A DNA stretch of 64,000 bases from Gracilibacillus oryzae (GTDB lineage Bacteria > Bacillota > Bacilli > Bacillales > Amphibacillaceae): NCBI RefSeq assembly GCF_009498735.1, contig NZ_ML762424.1, positions 268,441 through 332,440 on the forward strand, in the 5' to 3' direction. Of this stretch, positions 6,618-15,339 are shown one piece after another. Position 1 is the first letter of the stretch; each line of letters begins with the position of its first letter. A program made the translations under genes and the position numbers. The notes beneath the pieces are model-generated. The model saw only the letters and a list, made by a program, of their open reading frames with translations, was not told where the DNA came from and did no database searches.

Positions 6618-7766
6618 GTGAAGTTTCTGGATTTATTCTTTAAACGTAAAGTAAGCAATAATCAAAAATCAATTCAGACGAACAATACTTTTCATCCAGA
6701 AAAACTTACTAATAATGATAATATAAAATCGGATGCGAATTTAGAAATGAATAATGCAAGAGAAGAAATGGATACAAACCCTATATACTTAGAAAAATTA
6801 GATAATGGTTTATTACCTGGAGAAATTATACTTCTAAATTGGATTGATGGTGCAACTGCAAACATCAGCTTCCCGAAATATTTTTCATACCAGTATGGAA
6901 TAAATCCAGATAAATCAAAGCTGAGACTTTTAGAACAAAATTTAATTAAAGAATCTACGCCATTTGAAACTCTTCCATCAATTAAAGTAACTGAATTAAA
7001 AGATATATTAAAATCAAAAGATCTGAAAGTATCTGGAAGAAAAGATGATCTTATCAAAAGAATTGAAGAAAACTTCAATATAAATGAGTTGGAGCCTTTA
7101 ATTAAAGATTTCTTCTATAAATGTACAGAGCAAGGAAATAGAATTATAGAACAATATAACTTTATCATTAATGCTCACAAGAGGGGTAAAGGCGCTTACA
7201 ACGTTGCTAATTCAATTGGATTTATAAGTCAATTAAAAGAGGGTGAAATCCCTACAAACTCACAGATTTCATGGAAACTTAATAACGATTCATATGAAAA
7301 AAATAGAAGAGAAAAGAACTTTGGATTGATGAGAAACGATATCCTCAGTATAGCAGAGCAACTAAGAGATGATGAAAATTATCATCAATCCATAACGAAT
7401 TATATTAGAGTTTTCATTAATGACTTGAGTGGATTAGGCAACCAAGAATACCTGGAACCACCCAGTTCATTATTTCTAGCTCCTGGTATAGTGAATCCTA
7501 TAATAGACATGTTAAAAGAAGTTGATGATAATATTGAAGAATTATTCGAATATGCTTGGGAAATAACCAAAGAAGAATTGCCTTTTCACTACTTTAATGA
7601 AAAAGTATGCTATCAGCTTTTATTAGATGCAATAAATGCTGATAATGTAATGGATATTGAAGATAAAGTTCAAGACAAAGCCGAGAAAGTTATTGAAAAG
7701 TACGATAAATCTACTTTTGAAAATAAATTCAAAGGAGTTAAATACCCTATTACCCTTGATTTATAA
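6618..7766 (+). CDS. SAP-domain protein, prophage cargo
   Basis: The product has about 382 residues if the GTG at 6618 is used; a TTG at 6609 lies inside the ribosome site GGGAG and is less likely. A SAP motif (IKVTELKDILKSKDLKVSGR followed by KDDLIKRIEENF) sits at about residues 112-148; SAP helices bind nucleic acid. The N-terminal 60 residues are Asn/Lys-rich and probably disordered, and the C-terminal 230 residues are helical with no recognised fold. It is expressed with the repressor, so it is likely active in the lysogen. Confidence 0.75.
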   Translation: MKFLDLFFKRKVSNNQKSIQTNNTFHPEKLTNNDNIKSDANLEMNNAREEMDTNPIYLEKLDNGLLPGEIILLNWIDGATANISFPKYFSYQYGINPDKSKLRLLEQNLIKESTPFETLPSIKVTELKDILKSKDLKVSGRKDDLIKRIEENFNINELEPLIKDFFYKCTEQGNRIIEQYNFIINAHKRGKGAYNVANSIGFISQLKEGEIPTNSQISWKLNNDSYEKNRREKNFGLMRNDILSIAEQLRDDENYHQSITNYIRVFINDLSGLGNQEYLEPPSSLFLAPGIVNPIIDMLKEVDDNIEELFEYAWEITKEELPFHYFNEKVCYQLLLDAINADNVMDIEDKVQDKAEKVIEKYDKSTFENKFKGVKYPITLDL

Positions 7767-7798
7767 GTATTAATAAACTATTTAATGAGGTGACGTAA

Positions 7799-8227
7799 AT
7801 GAATAAATTTCTTATGATATTTTCGGTATTGATTTTAAGTATATTAGTAGCATGTGATAATGATAGCACTAGTGGTAATGATACCATTACTGTTGAGGAA
7901 GTTATTACAGCTTTTCAAGATGCTGGATTAGAAGCTGAAAATGCAACAGAAATGACAAAAGATGATTACGGTATGGCTCCAATGAAAGATGATGAAGCAA
8001 AAAGATTCTTAACTCCTTCTATTGGAGAGGGTGCTGGTGGAAGAATTCTCTCATATAGTAATCAAGACGATTTAGAAGAAATGAAAGCATATTATGACGA
8101 TCTAGGGAGAGAAAGCGCGATGTTTTTCTCATGGACTATTGCGCACAAAAATATATTAGTCCAGATTAATGGAGACCTACCAGAGGAAGAATACAACAAA
8201 TATAAAGAGGCATTAGAAGCATTATAA
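7799..8227 (+). CDS. Lipoprotein, prophage-encoded
   Basis: The 142-residue protein starts with a lipoprotein signal ending in the lipobox LVAC (Cys19). The mature part is acidic and has no recognised domain. A ribosome site (GAGGTGACGTAA) precedes the ATG. Surface lipoproteins from prophages can block superinfection; that role is only inferred from context. Confidence 0.8.
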   Translation: MNKFLMIFSVLILSILVACDNDSTSGNDTITVEEVITAFQDAGLEAENATEMTKDDYGMAPMKDDEAKRFLTPSIGEGAGGRILSYSNQDDLEEMKAYYDDLGRESAMFFSWTIAHKNILVQINGDLPEEEYNKYKEALEAL

Positions 8228-8266
8228 GCGCACATTGTTGCGCTTTGTTAATAGGAGGATTTTATT

Positions 8267-8476
8267 ATGGTGAAAGGATATGTGAGATATAGAGGAAATG
8301 ACAAATGGCAATTAGAAGTAGATTTCGGATCATATGTAGATCTGAAGACTGATGAACAGAAACGCCATAAAAAATACAAACTAATTCAGGCAAAAGGAAT
8401 ACGGGAAGCAGAAAAAGCCTTAAGTAAATTTGTAGCCGAGGTTACAGACAATGGGGAGTCCACTGCAGTTCAATAA
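8267..8476 (+). CDS. Free-standing integrase arm-binding domain (partial duplication of int)
   Basis: The 69 residues align along nearly their whole length with the first 62 residues of the integrase downstream (GNDKWQLEVDFGSYVD here, GNGKWQLEVDLGSYVD in Int). The catalytic part is absent. The upstream non-coding segment is also duplicated: GCGCAC hairpin, ribosome site, ATG. This is the AP2-like N-terminal domain that binds arm-type sites in attP. AGGAGGA precedes the ATG and the frame is intact, so a functional small DNA-binding protein is plausible. Confidence 0.75.
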   Translation: MVKGYVRYRGNDKWQLEVDFGSYVDLKTDEQKRHKKYKLIQAKGIREAEKALSKFVAEVTDNGESTAVQ

Positions 8477-8483
8477 CAATATA

Positions 8484-8506
8484 GCGCACATTCCGTGCGC
8501 TTTTTT
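8484..8506 (+). terminator. Hairpin terminator before the integrase
   Basis: GCGCAC...GTGCGC followed by TTTTTT. A weaker version (GCGCA...TGCGC at 8228-8242) precedes the duplicated arm-domain gene, showing that the intergenic hairpin was duplicated with it. Confidence 0.7.
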
Positions 8507-8522
8507 GATAGGGGGAATCAAC

Positions 8523-9767
8523 ATGGCAAAAGGACACATGAGAGATAGAGGTAATGGAAAGTGGCAGCTGGAAGTAGACTTAGGATCATATGTGGATCCG
8601 AAGACAAGTAAAAAGAAACGACACAAACAATACAGAACGATCAAAGCCAAAGGTCCTCGAGATGCACAAAAAGCTTTAACAAAGTTCGTGGCCGAAGTTA
8701 CAGATGATGCGTATTATGAGCCAGAGAAAATGAATTTTGTGGACTTTATCAATAAAGAATGGCTGCCTAAGTGTGGCCGAAAGAGATTAGCCAGCACCAC
8801 ATTAGAAAATTATGTATTGTATTTAGAAACTCGCATTCTACCAGCATTTCAATTTTTGCGTATGGATCAGATCAAGCCTAAACATATTATTGATTTCCTT
8901 CACAATTTAGAAGATGAAGGCATGAGAAGAGACAAATATAAGGACGAAAAAAGGCAAGAAGAAAATAAGAAGAAAAAGTTGTCCAGTAGCACGATCTTTT
9001 ATCATTATCGTATTTTAAATAATGTATTTAACTTTGCTCAAGAGATCCAACTAATCAAAGATAATCCTGTAAAACACGTGAAGAAACCAAAAGTAGAACA
9101 TAAACAGTTAGAGGTATATGAGATTGATGAGGTAATCCACCTATTGGAATGTTTAGAGAAAGAAACCAAAGTACCACATTGGCAGATCATTGTTAAGCTG
9201 GCCATAACTACTGGTATGAGGCGATCTGAATTATTTGGGTTAGAGTTTAAGCATTTTGATCACGAAAAGAAATTGGTCCATATTAGACAAGCATTGACCT
9301 ATACCAAAGTAGATGGATACCAGGTATATGATATTAAAAAAGGCAGCCAGTCTGCAAAACAACGTGATGTGGTTATTTCCGAAGCATTATTAGCCGAAGT
9401 CAAGAAGTTAGAATTACAGCGCAAAAAAGAAAGACTTGCTGCTAAAGAATTATGGAGAGACGGAAAACATAACTTTATTCTTGCCGACATGAACGGCAAA
9501 CCATTTAATCCAGAATCATTAAAGAATTGGTGGGAACGTTTTATTAAACGGCATGATTTAAAATATATCAAAATTCATGCTTTGAGACACACGTCGGCAA
9601 CTTTATTAATCAATGATGGTGTTCATGCTAAAATCATGGCAGAACGACTAGGACACGCTAATATAAAAACGACCATGAATATCTATGCGCATGCTCTCCG
9701 ACAGGCGGATGAAATTGCTTCTCAAAAATTAGATGATGCCCTAAATAGAAAGAACAAAAATGGTTAA
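8523..9767 (+). CDS. int: Phage tyrosine integrase
   Basis: The 414-residue protein has an AP2-like arm-binding domain (residues 1-60), a SAM-like core-binding domain (about 70-185) and a catalytic domain with Arg233 (TGMRRSEL), His352-x-x-Arg355 (HALRH), His378 (LGHAN) and Tyr388 (MNIYAH). The ATG at 8523 is preceded by GGGGGAATCAAC. It ends 116 bp from the 3' end of tRNA-Val, the expected layout for an element inserted in that tRNA gene. Confidence 0.96.
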   Translation: MAKGHMRDRGNGKWQLEVDLGSYVDPKTSKKKRHKQYRTIKAKGPRDAQKALTKFVAEVTDDAYYEPEKMNFVDFINKEWLPKCGRKRLASTTLENYVLYLETRILPAFQFLRMDQIKPKHIIDFLHNLEDEGMRRDKYKDEKRQEENKKKKLSSSTIFYHYRILNNVFNFAQEIQLIKDNPVKHVKKPKVEHKQLEVYEIDEVIHLLECLEKETKVPHWQIIVKLAITTGMRRSELFGLEFKHFDHEKKLVHIRQALTYTKVDGYQVYDIKKGSQSAKQRDVVISEALLAEVKKLELQRKKERLAAKELWRDGKHNFILADMNGKPFNPESLKNWWERFIKRHDLKYIKIHALRHTSATLLINDGVHAKIMAERLGHANIKTTMNIYAHALRQADEIASQKLDDALNRKNKNG

Positions 9768-9821
9768 AATTGAATATGTATGAAGAATTGGTCGGCTAAA
9801 TGTCGGCATTTTTTCTTTTCA

Positions 9822-9860
9822 CAAAAAAATAGCGACTCTCGAAATTAATCAAGAATCGCT
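9822..9860 (-). terminator. tRNA-Val terminator
   Basis: On the minus strand an imperfect AGCGATTCT...AGAGTCGCT stem is followed by ATTTTTTT, just downstream of the tRNA. Confidence 0.75.
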
Positions 9861-9882
9861 ATGTATCAATGGTTGAAGCTTA

Positions 9883-9955
9883 TGATTCCGACTGGTCTCG
9901 AACCAGCGACCTCCACCCTGTCAAGGTGGCGCTCTCCCAGCTGAGCTACGGAATC
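9883..9955 (-). tRNA. tRNA-Val (anticodon GAC)
   Basis: The acceptor stem is GATTCCG/CGGAATC, the anticodon arm is CCACC-TTGACAG-GGTGG giving anticodon GAC, and the T arm contains GGTTCGAGACC. The CCA end is not encoded. Its 3' end points to the integrase, so the tRNA 3' part is the probable attachment site; the second att copy would lie left of the window. Confidence 0.96.
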
Positions 9956-10115
9956 ACGATGCAATATTTTGTTATTGATAATTATTAATATAATAACAAA
10001 CTACTGTTCTGTCAATCAATTTTTTAATGAGAAAAGCAGAAGTTTATTTATCTTCTGGCTTAGGCAAGGAATCTTCCGTGCCTTATTGTTCAACAGGCTA
10101 TTACCAACTGAACCA

Positions 10116-10155
10116 TAAAAAAAGCCCCGCATCTATAAAAGAAACGGGGCTTCTT
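10116..10155 (-). terminator. Terminator of the stress-protein gene
   Basis: GCCCCG...CGGGGC stem (10124-10150) with a T-run on the minus strand, placed 12 bp after the stop of the gene starting at 10841. Confidence 0.8.
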
Positions 10156-10166
10156 TGTTCTTTCTA

Positions 10167-10841
10167 TTACCAGCCTCTGCGCTTATTATTGTTAACATCG
10201 TCTTTGTCTTCAAAAACTGCCATATCAGGTTCACGTGAATCAATGTTTCTATCAACTGCCGCATTACGGCCACGTGTTTCAGTTACTCCGCCATTTTTAC
10301 GTCTCTCCATAACTACATCATTTGGATATAAGTGTGTGTTTTCAGTTCTGTTGTTAGTAAATGTTCTATAAACATCGTTTTGATTTCCTGTTGTTTCTAC
10401 AAGTACAAGAATATATCCATCTTTAAGATACTGTTCATATTCTTTCGCATGTTCTTTCGGAATTCCTGCACCAACTAGTGCACCAACGAGTCCACCGCCA
10501 ACAAGCCCAGTAATCGTTGCTGCAAGTGGTCCTGCTGCTACAGCTGGTCCAATTCCCGGAATTGCAAACAAACCTGCTTCAGCAACTAATGCTGCTAAAC
10601 CACCAAGAACACCGCCTGTTCCTGCACCAATTCCCAGGCCTTTGCCAGCGTTTTTACCTCTTTCGCTGCTGTCAGCTTTCACGTCTGCACCTGTCCGGTC
10701 TTTAATATCTTTTACCTCATCTTTATCTTTCGCACTGATCGTTAAGTGGTCATGACCGTATCCAAGTGTTTGTAATTCTTTTACTGCGCTAACTGCGTCT
10801 GCTTCCTTTCGAAATACTCCACCAATAATTTCTTTTGCCAT
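10167..10841 (-). CDS. General stress protein 17M-like, glycine-rich
   Basis: The 224-residue protein begins with the GSP17M/YflT-type fold (IIGGVFRKEADAVSAVKELQ). A central Gly/Ala-rich hydrophobic stretch (about residues 68-125) follows, then a second mixed segment and a charged tail. Such proteins are stress-induced and of unknown biochemistry. The ATG at 10841 is supported by AAGGAGGTTGATGACAAG; an upstream in-frame ATG lacks one. GGGTAT at 10885-10880 (minus) matches a sigma-B -10 box, but no good -35 GTTTAA is seen. Confidence 0.82.
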   Translation of the reverse strand: MAKEIIGGVFRKEADAVSAVKELQTLGYGHDHLTISAKDKDEVKDIKDRTGADVKADSSERGKNAGKGLGIGAGTGGVLGGLAALVAEAGLFAIPGIGPAVAAGPLAATITGLVGGGLVGALVGAGIPKEHAKEYEQYLKDGYILVLVETTGNQNDVYRTFTNNRTENTHLYPNDVVMERRKNGGVTETRGRNAAVDRNIDSREPDMAVFEDKDDVNNNKRRGW

Positions 10842-11260
10842 CTTGTCATCAACCTCCTTAAATATTGTTCTATTATTCCATACCCGCTTCCAAACAATAT
10901 CAATCATCTCGCATAATTAATTCTATAATTTTCCATGCCATACCTGACATATTCCTGTTCTTTTCTTCCCTTTCACTTAAAGCGATTTAGTATTTAGTTG
11001 GTTTAGCGAAGTTATGTTATCCGGAAAGAGCGTATAATTTATCAATTTCTTTATTTACAACAAGTTAACAATTGTCATAATAGAGGAAATTTCTCCTTCA
11101 AAATCCATAAAATTAACTTGAATACTCTACAGGAAAAAAATACATTCCCTTCATCTATCTAGCATTCTCTCTATTGGTAAATACAACCTGCTGATAGATT
11201 ATGTTACAACTGCTAATCTAGATATCAGATAGTAGATTCATACATAGGAGGGAACAACAC
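10842..11260. other. AT-rich intergenic region, no gene seen
   Basis: About 420 bp of divergent upstream DNA between the stress-protein gene and the LysM hydrolase gene. There are no convincing reading frames; it presumably holds both promoters. Confidence 0.6.
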
Positions 11261-11851
11261 ATGTCTAAAAATTTTCGTATTACAATGCTTACCGTAATTG
11301 CATCCGCTTGCTTTTTCGTGATGCCAACCATTTCAAATGCTTACACAGTAAAAAGCGGGGATTCCTTATGGAAAATTGCCCGTCAAAACGGTGTATCAGT
11401 TTTGAGTTTGCAAAACGCGAATAACCGTTCCAGTTCCATTATTTACCCAGGAGAAAATTTATTAATTCCTCATGCTGTTTCCGCATCTGATAAACAGCTG
11501 ATGGCAAAGCTTGTTCATGCGGAGGCAAAAGGTGAGCCATATGCGGGGAAAGTGGCAGTAGCTACTGTCATTTTAAATCGTGTGGATCATAAAGACTTCC
11601 CGAATTCTGTTGCAGGAGTTATTTACGAAACATATGAGAATGGTGCTTATTATGCCTTCAGCCCTGTGAAAGATGGTGCCATAAATCAGCCTGCAGATGC
11701 AGAATCAATGAGAGCAGTTAATGAAGCCATTGCTTTTCGCGGCCAGGGACAAGGCTCAATTTTCTTCTATAATCCAGATACAGCTGTAAACAAATGGATT
11801 ACAAACAGACAAGTAACCATTAAAATCGGCAATCATGTATTTGCAAAATAA
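11261..11851 (+). CDS. LysM plus SleB-type cell-wall hydrolase
   Basis: The 196-residue secreted protein has a signal peptide ending near SNA (about residue 27), a single LysM domain (YTVKSGDSLWKIARQNGVSV to about residue 73) and a Hydrolase_2/SleB domain with the catalytic Glu in VHAEAKGEP. Family members cleave peptidoglycan or spore cortex. A strong AGGAGGG ribosome site precedes the ATG. It is related to YkvT/CwlJ-type enzymes. Confidence 0.9.
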   Translation: MSKNFRITMLTVIASACFFVMPTISNAYTVKSGDSLWKIARQNGVSVLSLQNANNRSSSIIYPGENLLIPHAVSASDKQLMAKLVHAEAKGEPYAGKVAVATVILNRVDHKDFPNSVAGVIYETYENGAYYAFSPVKDGAINQPADAESMRAVNEAIAFRGQGQGSIFFYNPDTAVNKWITNRQVTIKIGNHVFAK

Positions 11852-11892
11852 CAAAACTTATCAGGATGCTTTGCATCTGTGATAAAGTAAAG

Positions 11893-11924
11893 AAAAAGCC
11901 TGGTCAAGAGGATCAGGCTTTTTC
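11893..11924. terminator. Bidirectional terminator
   Basis: AAAAAGCCTG...CAGGCTTTTT stem between the convergent genes ending at 11851 and 11913; the stop codon of the minus-strand gene lies inside it. Confidence 0.85.
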
Positions 11925-12590
11925 GTATATTTCTTTTGGTATGCTAATTTCCTGATTACCGGAAACATATGGCGCAATTTCATATTGCTGAAACACTAAC
12001 ACAATTCCGTCATCAGAAAAATAAAAGGCGGTATCCTTCGTTAATTGAATATCCTCTTTCTTCAGATCAGGATAGAAAATATCCGGCCGTTCGATCGCAT
12101 ATTCCCATACATAATTCTGAACCTTCTTTATTTGCTCTTCTGTTGTTAAAACATCGGTTAAATAAACCCGCTTCCCCTCTTCTGCATCATAATTAAATGA
12201 CTGTACAACCGTATTGCCATGGGCTCCGCCGCTAAACATATAATCACTTGTTAAAATACTTAAGCGAGGTTGTTTATTATACTTCACTTCATATGTGGTG
12301 AGAAATTCACCTTCAAAGCCGTATTTCTCAGCCTGCTTCTGGACATCCTTTGCTGCTTTGTATGCTTCTTTAATATACTTATCAAAATCACGGTTAATCT
12401 TCTCTTGCAGCTTTATATTTTCCATATCACTCACTTGCGGATACTTTAAATTTTCATTATCTTTATATAGATGCTCGGTAACCGTTGCTGTCTGTCTGGC
12501 AGCTTCTGCTGCTAATCCTAAGCCAGAAGCACTGACGGTAAGGACTACAAGCACTGTCAACATCATTGCACACACTTTTTTCCAAAACAT
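11913..12590 (-). CDS. Secreted DUF3298-type protein
   Basis: The 225-residue protein has an N-terminal hydrophobic signal or anchor (MMLTVLVVLTVSASGLGLAA) and a DUF4163/DUF3298 region (TTYEVKYN...MFSGGAHGN...YLTDVL...DGIVLVFQQYEIAPYVSG). The same domains form the extracellular part of the anti-sigma factor RsiV, which binds lysozyme. No anti-sigma N-terminus is present here. The ATG at 12590 follows AAGGATGTGAAGCCA; an ATG 54 bases upstream has no ribosome site. Confidence 0.82.
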   Translation of the reverse strand: MFWKKVCAMMLTVLVVLTVSASGLGLAAEAARQTATVTEHLYKDNENLKYPQVSDMENIKLQEKINRDFDKYIKEAYKAAKDVQKQAEKYGFEGEFLTTYEVKYNKQPRLSILTSDYMFSGGAHGNTVVQSFNYDAEEGKRVYLTDVLTTEEQIKKVQNYVWEYAIERPDIFYPDLKKEDIQLTKDTAFYFSDDGIVLVFQQYEIAPYVSGNQEISIPKEIYEKA

Positions 12591-12703
12591 TGGCTTCACA
12601 TCCTTTTTGTTTTTATGATGTGCTTGCGGTCTGTTTTCATGCATGGTTATTGGAGAAAATGTTAAGATAGTGCTATGAGTATTGTTAGTGGGAGGTTTGT
12701 TTG

Positions 12704-13429
12704 ATGGGTCGTAAGGGGAAAATGGGTGATTTCGTCATTAACAGTGATTATCTGGATGAAGAGATTACGGTGAAATGGTATCTGCCTGAAGGATTTACTC
12801 CGATGAGGGATTACCGGATCTGTTATATGCAGGATGGGGATGATTATTTCCGAATGGGGAGGATTGCCACATTAAGTGACAGGTTACATACGGAAATGGA
12901 GATAGAACCGACGATTTTTGTTGGCATTCATTATAATGACAAGTTCGATCGGATGAAAAAATACCATCCAGATGGGGAAAAACAGGAAGCATATATTACT
13001 TTTTTTATCAGAGAAGTTGTGCCAAAAGTAGAGGATGCGTTAAGTATTATGCCGATAGAACGTGCTTTGATGGGTGATTCGCTTGCTGGGACATTGGCCT
13101 TTATGATAGCAACAATGTATCCAAGTACAATAGGAAAAGTCATTATGCAATCACCATTTGTTAATTCTACTGTCATGGAACGGGTAAAGGATACAGCACA
13201 TTTGAAAGAAATAGAAGTATATCACTCGATCGGTCTGGAAGAAACGAGTGTACACACAACTGATGGCAAGGTATCTGATTTTCTCACACCAAACAGGGAA
13301 CTGAATGCTCAGCTTGATGGGAAGTTACAGGCCTATCATTATGTTGAGTTTGACGGTGAGCATACTTGGAAATATTGGCAGCAGCATCTTGAAGGAATCT
13401 TGAAGCAAATGTTTAGTGAGGAGTATTAA
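12704..13429 (+). CDS. yjcH: Alpha/beta-hydrolase esterase (YjcH-like)
   Basis: The 241-residue protein belongs to the esterase-D family: the nucleophile elbow is GDSLAG, and DGEHTWKYW near the C-terminus supplies the histidine. The substrate is unknown. GGGAGG precedes the ATG at 12704. It forms an operon with the acetyltransferase gene three bases downstream, as yjcH and yjcF cluster in B. subtilis. Confidence 0.85.
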   Translation: MGRKGKMGDFVINSDYLDEEITVKWYLPEGFTPMRDYRICYMQDGDDYFRMGRIATLSDRLHTEMEIEPTIFVGIHYNDKFDRMKKYHPDGEKQEAYITFFIREVVPKVEDALSIMPIERALMGDSLAGTLAFMIATMYPSTIGKVIMQSPFVNSTVMERVKDTAHLKEIEVYHSIGLEETSVHTTDGKVSDFLTPNRELNAQLDGKLQAYHYVEFDGEHTWKYWQQHLEGILKQMFSEEY

Positions 13430-13432
13430 AAA

Positions 13433-13855
13433 ATGGATATAAAAATCGTGGAAAATGAACAAATGTTACAGGATGCTTATTCTGTAAGATATACCGTATT
13501 TGTTGATGAACAGAATGTACCTGAAGAATTGGAAATTGATGAACTGGAATCAGAAGCCATTCATTTTGTTGGTTATATTGGGGACAAGCCAGTTGCGGCC
13601 AGCAGAATGCGATTTGTTGAGGGATATGGGAAAATGGAGCGTATTTGTATTCTTCATGAATATAGAGGCAGAAACTTTGGAAAAGAGCTGCTGATCTATA
13701 TGGAAAAAGTTGCGAAGGAAAAAGGAATGGATAAATCAAAACTTAATGGTCAGACACAAGCAGAAAGCTTTTACAAGAAGCTTGGATATGAAACAGTTTC
13801 AGGGGAATTTATGGATGCAGGAATTCCTCATGTAACAATGACTAAAGCCCTTTAA
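13433..13855 (+). CDS. yjcF: GNAT acetyltransferase (YjcF-like)
   Basis: The 140-residue GNAT fold protein has RYTVFVDEQNVPEELEIDE, typical of the YjcF subgroup. The acetyl-CoA site lies in the segment ICILHEYRGRNFGKELL. The substrate is unknown. It begins three bases after the esterase stop with GTGAGGAGT as ribosome site, and is followed by a strong terminator. Confidence 0.88.
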   Translation: MDIKIVENEQMLQDAYSVRYTVFVDEQNVPEELEIDELESEAIHFVGYIGDKPVAASRMRFVEGYGKMERICILHEYRGRNFGKELLIYMEKVAKEKGMDKSKLNGQTQAESFYKKLGYETVSGEFMDAGIPHVTMTKAL

Positions 13856-13859
13856 CAGC

Positions 13860-13896
13860 ATGCCGGATACTACTGAGTGTCCGGCATTCTTTTTTA
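13860..13896 (+). terminator. Terminator of the yjcH-yjcF operon
   Basis: ATGCCGGA...TCCGGCAT stem followed by TCTTTTTT. Confidence 0.85.
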
Positions 13897-13961
13897 ATAA
13901 TGCATAATTCCTCCCTTTTTGTGAAAGATATAATGATTTACAACAAAGGTGGGGATCTTAC

Positions 13962-14642
13962 ATGCAATTTGGCTCTATTTTCGTTGAAACACTGTTCGGG
14001 TTTGTCACATTATTTGTTCTCGCAAAAACGTTGGGGAAAACTCAGATAAAACAATTAACTGCCTTTGATTTTATTTCTGCACTTATTTTAGGGGAATTAG
14101 TTGGTAATGCCCTTTATGATAAAGAAGTCGGTATACCTGACATTGCTTTTGCTGTCCTATTATGGGGAGTATTATTATTTATAACAGAAATGATCACACA
14201 AAAAGTAAAGAAATCGAGGTCTCTTTTAGAAGGAAGTCCTTCCATTATTATTCACCATGGGAAGTTACAGCGGGAAGTTATGAAAAAAGGGAAGCTTGAT
14301 ATGAATCAGCTGCTTCACTTATTAAGATCGAAGGATGTATTTTCCGTACAGGAAGTTGAATATGCAATCTTAGAAACAGATGGGACAGTTTCAGTACTTA
14401 AGAAATCAGATTATCAGACACCAAAAAAGCAGGATTTCGACCTTCCCGCAGAAAAGGTTGTGTTGCCATTTATGGTTATAAATGATGGTGAAATCATTCA
14501 GGATAACCTAACGGAAATGGGGTTTGATGAAAACTGGCTGCAAAAGGAATTAAGGAAGCAGAAAATAAATTCTGTTAAAGAAGTATTCTATGGCGAATAT
14601 GATAAAAACAATGGGTTATATATTCAGAAGCAGGCAAAATAA
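13962..14642 (+). CDS. DUF421 membrane protein (YetF-like)
   Basis: The 226-residue protein has two to three N-terminal membrane helices (residues about 1-80, including LTAFDFISALILGELVGNAL, the DUF421 signature) and a soluble C-terminal domain of two alpha/beta repeats. B. subtilis has several paralogues (YetF, YrbG, YdfS), some sporulation-linked; the biochemical role is unknown. It is followed by a hairpin at 14641-14672 with only a weak T-run. Confidence 0.88.
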   Translation: MQFGSIFVETLFGFVTLFVLAKTLGKTQIKQLTAFDFISALILGELVGNALYDKEVGIPDIAFAVLLWGVLLFITEMITQKVKKSRSLLEGSPSIIIHHGKLQREVMKKGKLDMNQLLHLLRSKDVFSVQEVEYAILETDGTVSVLKKSDYQTPKKQDFDLPAEKVVLPFMVINDGEIIQDNLTEMGFDENWLQKELRKQKINSVKEVFYGEYDKNNGLYIQKQAK

Positions 14643-14670
14643 TAAGACAGCTATGGTGCTAGCTGTCTTA

Positions 14671-14952
14671 TTATGCTTCAGCAACAAACTCTCGACCTTT
14701 TCCTGTTACCTGGGCATATATTTTTTCATTTTTAATACTGCTTGAAGAGATATAGCTGCTGGATTGTTTCCCGAAGACTTCAGGACTTTCATATTTCTGA
14801 CCTGTTTTTTCTTTTAATTTTTCGCTTTCATAATCCATATTGAATTGAATCGGGTATAGTTCCTCAATCGGAAATGGGTCACGTTCAGTTTTAGTGACAC
14901 GATTATGATATTGCTGATATTGAAAATTATCGACTGGCAGAATGTATCCCAT
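14671..14952 (-). CDS. Conserved small protein, unknown
   Basis: The 93-residue hydrophilic protein begins MGYILPVDNFQYQQYHNRV and contains a Ser-rich stretch; it has no signal or membrane segment. GGGGGAGG precedes the ATG. It sits at the edge of the spore coat gene cluster, which might suggest a sporulation role, but that is only proximity. Confidence 0.7.
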   Translation of the reverse strand: MGYILPVDNFQYQQYHNRVTKTERDPFPIEELYPIQFNMDYESEKLKEKTGQKYESPEVFGKQSSSYISSSSIKNEKIYAQVTGKGREFVAEA

Positions 14953-15025
14953 ACGATAGCCTCCCCCTTATTCCTTTGTTTACCTATACCCACTAATCCG
15001 TTTTCAAAACCTGTTTTTTACCTTT

Positions 15026-15262
15026 TTAGATCCAGGAAAATGGTCTTCTGTCGTCATCATGATCTTTTTTATCGTCATCATTTTCTTCTGCGATATCTTC
15101 AACCTCTTCATGATGTTCTTTTTCTTCCGCTTCTCCCAATGTTTCTCCTCGCCTAGGTCCAAAAAAAGGATCCGGACGATGGTGATGCGATGGTTCAATT
15201 CGTACATTGTCTGCTTTGATGACAAGATCTTTCACATAAATAACTTTCTTCTTTTCTGACAT
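15026..15262 (-). CDS. Acidic His/Asp-rich protein, possible spore coat component
   Basis: The 78-residue product has a conserved-looking N-terminus (KKVIYVKDLVIKADNVRIEP) followed by a low-complexity tail rich in Asp, Glu, His and Lys. The ATG at 15262 follows AAGGAGG. It is next to cotO-like and cotY-like genes on the same strand as cotO, so a coat role is likely by context, not by motif. Confidence 0.65.
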   Translation of the reverse strand: MSEKKKVIYVKDLVIKADNVRIEPSHHHRPDPFFGPRRGETLGEAEEKEHHEEVEDIAEENDDDKKDHDDDRRPFSWI

Positions 15263-15339
15263 CAATAATGCCTCCTTCAATCTAAATTATTTGCCGATAT
15301 ATCCTATGCATTTATCACGACAGGTTGTTACATATCACG

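Noticed and set aside
10027-10115. Second tRNA upstream of tRNA-Val
   Set aside because: On the minus strand GGTTCAGTTGGTAATAGCCT resembles a D arm, but no complete acceptor, anticodon or T stem can be formed. At most a decayed relic.
10027-10371. 114-aa plus-strand frame
   Set aside because: It runs over the terminator and the coding end of the stress-protein gene, has no ribosome site and no recognisable sequence. Shadow frame.
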